A stretch of 64,000 bases of DNA from Clostridium porci. GTDB taxonomy: Bacteria > Bacillota > Clostridia > Lachnospirales > Lachnospiraceae. The DNA is taken from the NCBI RefSeq assembly GCF_009696375.1, contig NZ_VUMD01000005.1, forward strand, positions 202,480-266,479, read 5' to 3'. Shown piece after piece: positions 55,891 to 64,000 of this stretch. Every line of letters begins with the position of its first letter. Within the stretch, counting starts at the first letter, position 1. The position numbers and the translations under genes are program-made. The notes beneath the pieces were generated by a model, which was given only the letters and a program-made list of their open reading frames with translations, made no database searches and was not told where the DNA came from.

Positions 55891-58800
55891 TTGAATATTT
55901 TGCAAAAAATAAAAAGGCCGCTTTCTTTGTTTATGGCGTTGGTGCTGCTGCTGTCGTCTATGCCATTTTCCACTGCGGCAAACCAACCCATAGAGGAAGG
56001 GGAAACGAACTTTGATAAATTTAGGGTTGTATTCAGTGGGCGCAGCCTGTATGTATTCGGAAAAAACCATAACTCAATGAACTTTTACAAGGCGGGGCCT
56101 GGAAGCGAGGCCGCCCCAACCTTCTGTATCGCGCCCGGAAAGAAGCTTCCGGGAGGAACGGCCACCAGGTATAAAAAATATGAGGCGAAACCCGGAGAAA
56201 CCGTTCCGGTGATCGGCTCCTTTGAGCGGTATCTGCCTATGACCATTGCCTATGAGTGGATGATCCGCGAGGGGGATTATAACGATAAAGTCCGGTATGC
56301 GGTTGTCCAGGTGTATTACTGGGGCTGCGTGGCTGGCCATGAAACGGACTGGGCGGCCCAGGAGGCGGCCATGAAAAAGCTGGCAGGGGTTCCTGAAACA
56401 AGACAGGCAATGGCTTACTACCAGGAAATGAAGGAATACATCCTGAAGGGGATGGAGGAATATTACAGCGGGGCAAACAGCGGCCTTCCTGAATGGAACG
56501 GGAAGCAGCTCATCATGGAAGCCAATGAGGGGAGCTATACCTTAACCCTGGATATCAGCCAGTACCCGCAGCTGAAGGAAACAGCCTGGAGCTTTCCAGA
56601 TGGGAACTGGTCTTACCAGCTGTCCCCGGATGGAAGCAAGATCCTGTTTAAATACAATGGCGCGTCTAAGCCAAGCGGAACCGTGACTTCCGGGGAGCTG
56701 TCTGGAGTGGAGCAGCGGTTTTATGCCTATATTTTCACCCCCGGAGGGGGATATCAGGAACAGATGGGGAGGCCGGACGCCTCCCATGAACCGGCATCGG
56801 TATCCTTTTCTGTCATTGTCAATGGGATTACTCGTATTCCTCATGAATTTCAACCGAAGCTTTACCGCCACAGTGAAACCTTCCGCAGCCATTACAACCT
56901 AGAGATGGAAAAGTACGACGCGGAAACCAACCAGCCTTTGGAGGGAACCGTGTTCTATGTATGGGAGGACTTTGACGCCGGTCAGGTCAACCACAATGAC
57001 TATGAGGAAGGGAGCCCGGACGGTAAGACGGGGCAGGTCTATGTAAACCGTATGTCCCCAAAGCCCCAGGCAAGCCATATCGCGGGGGAGATTACAACGG
57101 ATCAGGCGGGGCGTGGAGCTTACCGCACGGAACGGCTGTACCATTACAGCAAAACCTACTGTATGGGGCATCCGGCTCCCGATTTTCTGGAAGTCCCTGA
57201 ACCGGCTTATAACGAGCAGTCCGGGGAGCAGACGAATGCGGATGAAATCCAGGCGGTTGAGGCGGAGAATGAACGCCTGCGCCGCCAGTGGATCGCGGAG
57301 CAGGAGCTTTGCGCCGCCACCTGCGATTTCCATATAGGGAATGAGGATGAAAGGAACCAGAGCGAAAGCATGGAAGCCTTAGAAGCTATGCTTCGGGATC
57401 GGGATGAAACCTACGAGGCCTTTATCGCTCTGGAGTATAGCTACCAGCTGGAGGAAAAAACGGCCAGAACCGGCTATGTTGTCCATGGGGGCCACAAGAA
57501 AGACGCGGGCATAGAATCCGTGTTAGTGGTAGCGGCACAAGCCGGAGGGACGGCCAGGGCTTCAAATCCGATTGTAAGGGAGGGCGGAAGGCTGTCATAC
57601 GAGGCAGCCTTCGCGGAGCCGTTGAGGGCGGCGGCCAGGGCAGCCTATACCTACGCGCTTCCCAATGAGGAGGATACAGAGCTGGAGGAACGAAGAAGCG
57701 TAGTGGCGGTGACGGAGGATACCGGGCGCACCCTGCGCAGGAGGCGGAGCCTTCCAAACGCCACGGAAAGTGAAGCCGGGGAAGCATTCCTTTCTACCGC
57801 TTCGGAAGCCAGGAAAGCATTTAAAACGGTTTCTTCCAACGCGACCCCTTCCAATGGCTCGCCCAAAGGGAGCCGGATAGAGGATTTGGCTCAGGAGCAG
57901 CCCATAGAGGCTTATAGTTCCTATGAGTATTCGGTCAGGAGCGCGGGGAAAGCGGCCCTGGAGGCGGAGCTTGAGCCCATTACAATGATGCCGGAAGCCT
58001 TGGAGGCGGAGGCGGGGGAGGAACCGGCTGGAGCCGCGGGCAAGCCCCGATCCCGCCGGCCCCGTTCCGCTGACGAGGGGGACGGGGATCGCATTGCCAT
58101 TTCCCTTCCTGATTTTATGGACGATTCCGAGGAGCCCATATCCACGGACGATTATGGGGACGCCGGCCGGCTCCTTTACACGTTTAAGGTGTGGAACCAC
58201 CGGACAGAGGGGAGGCTCCACATCAATAAGAGGGATTTGGAGCGTTACCAGGAGGATCCGGATCAAAGCTACGGATTAACCCAGGGGGACGCGACGCTGG
58301 AAGGGGCGGTATACGGCCTGTTTGCGGCCCAGGATATCCAGCACCCGGACGGGAAAACCGGTGTGGTTTACCGCAAGGACGATTTGGCAGCCATTGCCAC
58401 CACGGATAAACGGGGGGACGCATCCTTTTTAACCTTTACCGAAGCGCCGGGAACCCGGCTTAACCCTGATGGAACCATAAAAGATCCGCAAGGGGATGCC
58501 TTCCCGGCCAGCCTTTACCAGGGGGGGACCATAGAATCAGCCCCGCTGGGCTTTGGAACCATTGCTTATCCGGATTTGGCAGGTGAGAATGGGAGCCCAT
58601 GGATTGGCCGCCCCCTTTTGCTGGGAAGCTACTACATAATGGAAATCAGCCGTTCCGAGGGCTACGAGCTGTCAGTGAAGGGGATCAACCTGGCCGGCAG
58701 CAACCGGACGGAAGGGGGCGGGGCCTTTGCCATGCCGGGGGCCGGATGGGCCCAGGCAGCGGGAGGGCTTTCCGATTACAACAACATGAATGCAGACGGC

Positions 58801-61800
58801 TCCTGGAATGATTTTATGGTGGAATACTTTGGCACGGAGCGGGGCTATGATGTGACGGTGACAGGCTATCCCAAGGGGACAAGGTTTTACCGGGTGGAGC
58901 TTACAACGAAAAAGAGGACTGTCCGGGAGGTGACGGGAAGCAGCCTAAAGCCTAAAAGGGATGAGAAGGGCCAGCCTGTCTACCAGAAGGCAAAGGGCGG
59001 GGAATATAAAAAGGACGCCCAGGGGAATCCCATGGTGGCGGCAGGCGCGGGGACGGTGCCTTATGGGGAAACCCTGCCGTACCGGTTCCGGGCAGCTGGC
59101 TTCCCCGGAGGAACCGCAGCCCCAGAGGATATGAGCAAATGGGGGGAAGCGATTGCCCCGGATTACCTGAAAGCCCAGGCAAACGGTATGCTAAAGCAGC
59201 TGGGCTACCGGGAAATATCCCCTTCCTCCCCATGGAAGGAGGTAAGGCTGACGAAAGCCGTCAACGGGGAAGCGGCCCAGGAAATCCTGGACTGGCTGAC
59301 GGAGCGCCCATTCTTTGACTGCGCCGTTGTGGAGGCCGTTTACCCCAAAGACGGGGGCTGCGCAGCCCGGATACGGTATGACTATTCGGCGGCACAGGCG
59401 GACTATCCGGCGGTGTACGATCCGGCCAGCGGAGCCTTATACGTGAGGAAAACCGTCAGGGTAACGAACGGGCCATCGGATGAGGCAGGCTATTGGATCC
59501 GCTATGAGAAGGGCGGGTATCGCCTGGACGCCAGAACCGCGGCCATCAAAGAAAAGAAAGAGATTGACGGTCCAATCCCATTCCCAAAGGCCATAGAGCC
59601 AATGATTCAAACCCGATACCAGCCGGTGTATGAAACCTACGCGCCAGGGGAAATCCTGTTAGACAACCAGGGAAAGCCGATCCCGGAGCTGGAGCGCGTC
59701 TACAAATACGCGCAGCGGGAGGAGGAAGCAGAGGAAGAACGGCTGGTTCCCATTACGGCGTCCTATGATGAGGAAAGGGGGCTGTATATCTTCCATGAGG
59801 AGGACGGCACGGACTGGACAGCGGCCACAGAGCCCAAGCAAAGGACATACCGGGCCGTGACCCAGGAGAAAGCCATAACCCATGAGGGGCAGGAAATGCC
59901 CTATAACCAGTACCTGACCGAGATCCAAGGGGCCGGAGTGAGCGCTTATGCAGCCCACCCGAAGCGAGAGGCGGGAAGCTACATCAAGGAGGCAGTCCTT
60001 TTGTACCCAGGGCAACGGGAGGCGTCACAGGACGGGGGAACAAAGGAGCGGCCGATCACGGTGCTGCAGCGGGCCATCAAGCAGTCAATCAGGATCACAA
60101 AGGACATATCCCAGGCGTCCTATGATGGAGTGAACACCTATGGAGCCCTGCATAACGATCCGGCAACGGCTTTGTTAAAGCTGTTTACCGGAGGGAGCCA
60201 GACCCAGGGGACGAAGCTGTTAAACCAGTTTAAGTTTAAGCTGTACCTGAAAGCCAACCTTGAAAATATCTACGTGGACGATACGGGGGCCATCGTTTCC
60301 CCGAGGGCGGATGAGAAAGGGGCTTTTGGGGAAGCCAGGCCCATTTACCTTCCCTCCGAACCGGAAGGGGCGAGGCGGCTGCTGGAGACAAAGCCGGATG
60401 GGACTTATGATTACGAAACGTTCTTCGCGGCCATGTACGCGGCAGCTGCCCCGGACAGCAATGCGGGCCAGGCTGGGGAGAATCCGGCGGCCCGCCAGTT
60501 CGCCCTGGACTATTATGATATAAAGGCGTACAAGGAAGAGCTGTTAAGGGCCGACCCGGATCTAAATCCGGATCTTGCCTATGAAACAGCGGTTGAGAGA
60601 GCCACAGGGGAGGCAGCCAGTTATTTAAGGCCTTTTAAAGGTTTAGACGAGCTGCTGGCGATCCGCTGGGATCGGGACGTGGATGGCGGGGCGGACAAAG
60701 ACGCCACAACGTTGCAGTGCAACACCCGGCAGGGACAGGATGATTATTTTAACCATTCGATCCCACTCCCCTATGGAACCTATGTGATCGTGGAGCAGTT
60801 CCCAGGGAACAACGCAAAGGAGCTGGCGAATCGCCATTACCGCTCCGATTATCCCAAAGAGATCACCCTCCCCTTTGTGCCGGAGATCCATACCGGCGGG
60901 AATACGGGGGCAAAAGAGGTTCATGACGGGATGGGAAGCGCCTATTACCGGTATGACAGTACGGATACGCCGGACGAGATAATGCGCAAGTACCATATCC
61001 GCTTCAATGAGGAAACCCATGTCATCAAGGCGCACAATGAGGATGGGGATTTCGAGGTGTATAAATTCGGCCTGGCAAAAAAGGAGCGTCCGGGGCGGAG
61101 CCTGACCACAGCGCAGCCCTATAAGGAAGCCTACATGGATGGGGCAAAGGAAGGAGTGAAGGGGTATTACCCAGGCTACGCCTCCCAGAGTGAAGGAGGG
61201 GAGAGCCGGGACGGCGTGCTGTATGAAGGCTATGAGACGGACAGCGGCCAGATCGAGGTGAGGGACAACGTCCCTGCCATGGCAGGCGTACGGACAGCCG
61301 TTGAAGGGAAATTTGCCCCTATGCTGGTGCCGTGGAGCGTCCGGGAGCCGGAAGGGGGCCTTACCCCCAAGGGGGCCGGAGCGGATTTTAATTTCCGCGC
61401 CTTCGCACAGGCGGATTTTGAAAACAAGTATTACAGCTCGAAGCTTAGGATTGAAAAACTGGATGCGGAAACAGGGGAAACCATCCTTCAGGATGGGGCA
61501 ATCTTCAAGCTATACGCAGCCAAACGGGATGTACAAAAGAACGGGACAGGAAGCGCGGCCGGAAGCGGGGCGGTTCTGTTTGGGGAGGCGGTGGATGAAG
61601 CCGGCAATCCGGTGGCGGACGCCAATGGAACCCCTGTGCTGTATCCGAGGGTGGGCCAGGACAACGCAGGCCGATCCGACCTTCCGATCCGGCTGGATAA
61701 GGACGGGCTCCCCTTGTATGACGAAAGCCAGCGGATCATCCAGGAGGACAGGGAAGGGAACGAGACGGGCATATTCAAAGCCTATTCCACCGTCCGGGAG

Positions 61801-64000
61801 GTGGTTAAAGACGGCCAGGTAAAGCAGGAGATGGTGGGCTACATTGAAACCTATAAGCCTCTGGGAGCCGGGGCCTATGTCCTGGTAGAGGTGAAAGCCC
61901 CCGAAGGGTATACAAAGAGCCGGCCTGTGGCTTTTGAGGTCTATTCCGATGCTGTCACCTACTATGAGGACAAGAGGGGAACAGACGGGACTACAGCCGG
62001 ATGGAAGCCAGTAACAGCGGCCAGATACCAGTACGCAGTCCCTGTAAGCGGAGAGACGAATAAGTTCCAAACAGAGACAGTCAGCCAGATCAAGGTGCAG
62101 GATTACCCTTCCCGGATCGAGATCCATAAGGTGGAGGACGGGGATTCCCTGGTGGGCAACCGCAACGGTCTTAAGAAGGTGGATACCCAGGGAGAGGTTG
62201 AGTTAAGCGGCGGCTTTGATGGAACGATCCTTGTGAATGATACGGGAGATTTACTGACCTATAAGGTACACGGACGGAAAGAAAGGCTGGAGGCACGGGG
62301 AGATGTGAGAGGCATTGCCTACAACCCTAAGACAAAAGACTGGTACGGCTATACAACAAAGCGTTTGGAAGAATACTCGGAACGGATTGTAGAAGGGACA
62401 GAAAAAGCCTTAAAAGCTATGCCAAATGTGAAACTCCTTTATAAGCGGGACGGAACCTTTACCGGCAAGGGGATTGATTTTACCGTATCAGTGTCCAATG
62501 CCCGGCTGTCTCTGTATAAAGCCATTGAGCTTGAAAAGACAGGGGAGAACCAGTACAAAGGGGTGACGGCCTATTGGGAGAATGGAAAGGTAACAAGCAT
62601 CACTGACACTCATACAGGAACCCACAAGGAAATCGTAAAGACTGGCAAGGATTCTGCTCCAGGCGGGCTGGATATATGGGATGTCCAGGAGACAGACAAT
62701 GCCCCTGTAAACCTGTTCTTCTATGATTTGGAGACGGTGGACACCCAAAAAGATCCAGACACCGGCGAACTGTTTGTGCTGGACGGGCGTGGAAACAAGC
62801 TTTGCTATGCGGATTCTAAAACCGGCATGGCTTACGTGTATGACGATTACAAGCGTATGCTGGCCTATACGGTGGATGAGACAGGGAAGAAGGAGCTGGC
62901 GCGCTCGATCCAGGTGTTGGAGGATGGGACGGCAGCTGCCATCTACGAGAACAAAACAACCGTTGACGATGAAAACGGCCTGCCAATTTACTATACTGGA
63001 GGAAATGTGGTCACAAAAGAGGAAACCTGGATTACAAACAGCAGTACGGATTCCTATGGGAAACCGGAAACCTCTGGAGGCGTCCACGCCATCACAAGGC
63101 TTCCTATTGGGGCCTATATCCTTCAGGAAGAAACGGTTCCTTATGACCAGGGTTACATACAGGCTGAGTATCTGGGCCTGGTATTGAAGGATACAGAGGA
63201 GGTGCAGAAATATTTCCTTCAAAATGAGTTTACCAAGACTGAAATCGCAAAGGTAGATGTGAGAACCCAGAAGGAGATTGAGGGAGCAACGCTGACGCTC
63301 TATAAAGCAAAACTGGATGGAAAGGGGCTCCCCCTTGCCGATGATAAAGGAGCATACCTTAAGGGGGATGTTTATACATCCTGGATCAGCGGCTATCAAT
63401 ACGATGATAACGGAAACTTAAAGCTGGATGGTGATGGAACGGCCATTCCCACTGTAAAACCCCATTGGATTGACCATATACCAGTTGGTTATTATGTGCT
63501 GGAGGAAACCAAGGTTCCCTTTGAAAAAGGATATGTAACCTCCCCGGATGTCAATGTTAAGGTAAAGGAAACCGGAGACGTGCAAAGCTTTACCATGGAG
63601 GATGATTTTACTGCCCTGGATATATGGAAGTATGACGCAAACACCAAGGAACCCCTTTGTAATGACAGTGAGGCTTACTTAACGCTGTATCATGCCAAAC
63701 TGGATCAAACCGGCTCCCCGACTCTGGTGGACGGAGTCCCCCAATATGATGAATCAGGGAAAATATTCTCCTTCCGCGCCGCAACCTATAAAGACGGCCA
63801 GGAGGTAGCGGCAACTGGACGGATGGAAACGGATGCCGGAGGGGACACCCCCATCATGAAGTATGATTATGATATTAAGGACATTCCGAACACGTACCAG
63901 GGCAGGTATTACTATACGGAGAAGGGAACCACCCGTTTGGAATATTTACCAGTAGGAAGCTATGTGCTGGTGGAAACAAAAACCCCGAAGGGCTATGCAA
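55891..64000 (+). CDS. Giant SpaA/CnaB-repeat surface protein, 3' end outside window
   Basis: The frame starts at TTG 55891 (GGGAAAGGAG 7 nt upstream) and has no stop to the window end: 2,703 codons so far. It has a signal peptide (LFMALVLLLSSMPFSTAA). A possible thioester domain follows, with C79 in TFCIAPGK and Q140 in AVVQVYYWG. CnaB/SpaA-type units are seen near residues 337 (EKYDAETNQPLEG), 772-815 (ATLEGAVYGLFAAQD), 1851 (RIEKLDAETGE), 1996 (YVLVEVKAPEGYT), 2451, 2530 (PVGYYVLEETKVP), 2577 and 2686. It is presumably wall-anchored and adhesive. To about 62.4 kb its codons are much GC-richer than the neighbours', which suggests horizontal origin. No sortase is visible in the window. Confidence 0.88.
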   Translation, partial: MNILQKIKRPLSLFMALVLLLSSMPFSTAANQPIEEGETNFDKFRVVFSGRSLYVFGKNHNSMNFYKAGPGSEAAPTFCIAPGKKLPGGTATRYKKYEAKPGETVPVIGSFERYLPMTIAYEWMIREGDYNDKVRYAVVQVYYWGCVAGHETDWAAQEAAMKKLAGVPETRQAMAYYQEMKEYILKGMEEYYSGANSGLPEWNGKQLIMEANEGSYTLTLDISQYPQLKETAWSFPDGNWSYQLSPDGSKILFKYNGASKPSGTVTSGELSGVEQRFYAYIFTPGGGYQEQMGRPDASHEPASVSFSVIVNGITRIPHEFQPKLYRHSETFRSHYNLEMEKYDAETNQPLEGTVFYVWEDFDAGQVNHNDYEEGSPDGKTGQVYVNRMSPKPQASHIAGEITTDQAGRGAYRTERLYHYSKTYCMGHPAPDFLEVPEPAYNEQSGEQTNADEIQAVEAENERLRRQWIAEQELCAATCDFHIGNEDERNQSESMEALEAMLRDRDETYEAFIALEYSYQLEEKTARTGYVVHGGHKKDAGIESVLVVAAQAGGTARASNPIVREGGRLSYEAAFAEPLRAAARAAYTYALPNEEDTELEERRSVVAVTEDTGRTLRRRRSLPNATESEAGEAFLSTASEARKAFKTVSSNATPSNGSPKGSRIEDLAQEQPIEAYSSYEYSVRSAGKAALEAELEPITMMPEALEAEAGEEPAGAAGKPRSRRPRSADEGDGDRIAISLPDFMDDSEEPISTDDYGDAGRLLYTFKVWNHRTEGRLHINKRDLERYQEDPDQSYGLTQGDATLEGAVYGLFAAQDIQHPDGKTGVVYRKDDLAAIATTDKRGDASFLTFTEAPGTRLNPDGTIKDPQGDAFPASLYQGGTIESAPLGFGTIAYPDLAGENGSPWIGRPLLLGSYYIMEISRSEGYELSVKGINLAGSNRTEGGGAFAMPGAGWAQAAGGLSDYNNMNADGSWNDFMVEYFGTERGYDVTVTGYPKGTRFYRVELTTKKRTVREVTGSSLKPKRDEKGQPVYQKAKGGEYKKDAQGNPMVAAGAGTVPYGETLPYRFRAAGFPGGTAAPEDMSKWGEAIAPDYLKAQANGMLKQLGYREISPSSPWKEVRLTKAVNGEAAQEILDWLTERPFFDCAVVEAVYPKDGGCAARIRYDYSAAQADYPAVYDPASGALYVRKTVRVTNGPSDEAGYWIRYEKGGYRLDARTAAIKEKKEIDGPIPFPKAIEPMIQTRYQPVYETYAPGEILLDNQGKPIPELERVYKYAQREEEAEEERLVPITASYDEERGLYIFHEEDGTDWTAATEPKQRTYRAVTQEKAITHEGQEMPYNQYLTEIQGAGVSAYAAHPKREAGSYIKEAVLLYPGQREASQDGGTKERPITVLQRAIKQSIRITKDISQASYDGVNTYGALHNDPATALLKLFTGGSQTQGTKLLNQFKFKLYLKANLENIYVDDTGAIVSPRADEKGAFGEARPIYLPSEPEGARRLLETKPDGTYDYETFFAAMYAAAAPDSNAGQAGENPAARQFALDYYDIKAYKEELLRADPDLNPDLAYETAVERATGEAASYLRPFKGLDELLAIRWDRDVDGGADKDATTLQCNTRQGQDDYFNHSIPLPYGTYVIVEQFPGNNAKELANRHYRSDYPKEITLPFVPEIHTGGNTGAKEVHDGMGSAYYRYDSTDTPDEIMRKYHIRFNEETHVIKAHNEDGDFEVYKFGLAKKERPGRSLTTAQPYKEAYMDGAKEGVKGYYPGYASQSEGGESRDGVLYEGYETDSGQIEVRDNVPAMAGVRTAVEGKFAPMLVPWSVREPEGGLTPKGAGADFNFRAFAQADFENKYYSSKLRIEKLDAETGETILQDGAIFKLYAAKRDVQKNGTGSAAGSGAVLFGEAVDEAGNPVADANGTPVLYPRVGQDNAGRSDLPIRLDKDGLPLYDESQRIIQEDREGNETGIFKAYSTVREVVKDGQVKQEMVGYIETYKPLGAGAYVLVEVKAPEGYTKSRPVAFEVYSDAVTYYEDKRGTDGTTAGWKPVTAARYQYAVPVSGETNKFQTETVSQIKVQDYPSRIEIHKVEDGDSLVGNRNGLKKVDTQGEVELSGGFDGTILVNDTGDLLTYKVHGRKERLEARGDVRGIAYNPKTKDWYGYTTKRLEEYSERIVEGTEKALKAMPNVKLLYKRDGTFTGKGIDFTVSVSNARLSLYKAIELEKTGENQYKGVTAYWENGKVTSITDTHTGTHKEIVKTGKDSAPGGLDIWDVQETDNAPVNLFFYDLETVDTQKDPDTGELFVLDGRGNKLCYADSKTGMAYVYDDYKRMLAYTVDETGKKELARSIQVLEDGTAAAIYENKTTVDDENGLPIYYTGGNVVTKEETWITNSSTDSYGKPETSGGVHAITRLPIGAYILQEETVPYDQGYIQAEYLGLVLKDTEEVQKYFLQNEFTKTEIAKVDVRTQKEIEGATLTLYKAKLDGKGLPLADDKGAYLKGDVYTSWISGYQYDDNGNLKLDGDGTAIPTVKPHWIDHIPVGYYVLEETKVPFEKGYVTSPDVNVKVKETGDVQSFTMEDDFTALDIWKYDANTKEPLCNDSEAYLTLYHAKLDQTGSPTLVDGVPQYDESGKIFSFRAATYKDGQEVAATGRMETDAGGDTPIMKYDYDIKDIPNTYQGRYYYTEKGTTRLEYLPVGSYVLVETKTPKGYA

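Noticed and set aside
55801..63814. Many minus-strand and off-frame plus-strand frames of 60-303 codons
   Set aside because: All are shadows produced by the GC-rich giant adhesin frame, which is open throughout.

Overview
The window looks like a chromosomal segment of an anaerobic, spore-forming member of the Lachnospiraceae (Clostridium cluster XIVa). The signs are rubrerythrin, an oxygen-sensitive class III ribonucleotide reductase, NfnAB, FeoAB, AddAB, the sporulation membrane protein YtaF, several small Lachnospiraceae-type proteins, strong AGGAGG ribosome sites and moderate GC. The species cannot be named from the sequence alone.

Layout. 0-4.4 kb: the 3' end of a sensor kinase, a decayed reading frame, a small DUF6774-like gene, an orphan phage-type Rha protein, a GC-rich non-coding block, tRNA-Thr(GGT), a divergent XRE regulator/50-aa microprotein pair, and azlCD. 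4.6-20 kb: housekeeping genes, namely glnS, a MocR-type regulator, a MORN-like protein, groES-groEL behind a CIRCE operator, feoAB, guaB, a double-Nudix protein and a choline-binding-repeat D-Ala-D-Ala carboxypeptidase. 20-30 kb: a two-gene operon of unknown role, a GGDEF protein fused to a DNA-binding domain, rubrerythrin, a HAD phosphatase/metallophosphoesterase pair, scpA-scpB-ytaF and three XRE regulators. 30-44 kb: dut, a TPR membrane protein, hflX, nrdD with a fused redoxin, and addB-addA.

44-49.6 kb is an accessory, AT-rich island. It holds a tnpV module, a decayed IS200-type element with matching end hairpins and a structured non-coding right arm, and then, all on the minus strand, a response regulator, a histidine kinase, a Sec-exported protein with a C-terminal polymorphic-toxin-like domain, and an unknown 172-aa protein in the immunity-gene position. 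I read these last four as a candidate regulated toxin-immunity cassette.

49.6-54.3 kb: a divergent ThyX-like protein translationally coupled to dihydrofolate reductase, an aldose-1-epimerase-like protein and the NfnAB transhydrogenase. 54.3-64 kb: an rRNA-operon-like promoter and leader with no rRNA behind it, a secreted CAP-domain protein, and a giant surface protein. The giant protein starts at a TTG (55891) and stays open for 2,703 codons to the window edge. It has a signal peptide, a possible thioester domain and CnaB/SpaA-type repeats, and its GC-rich coding sequence is unlike its neighbours.

Most interesting leads: the toxin/immunity/two-component cassette, the ThyX-like/DHFR pair with a degenerate ThyX signature, the giant adhesin, the structured RNA at the IS right end, and the rRNA-type leader without rRNA.
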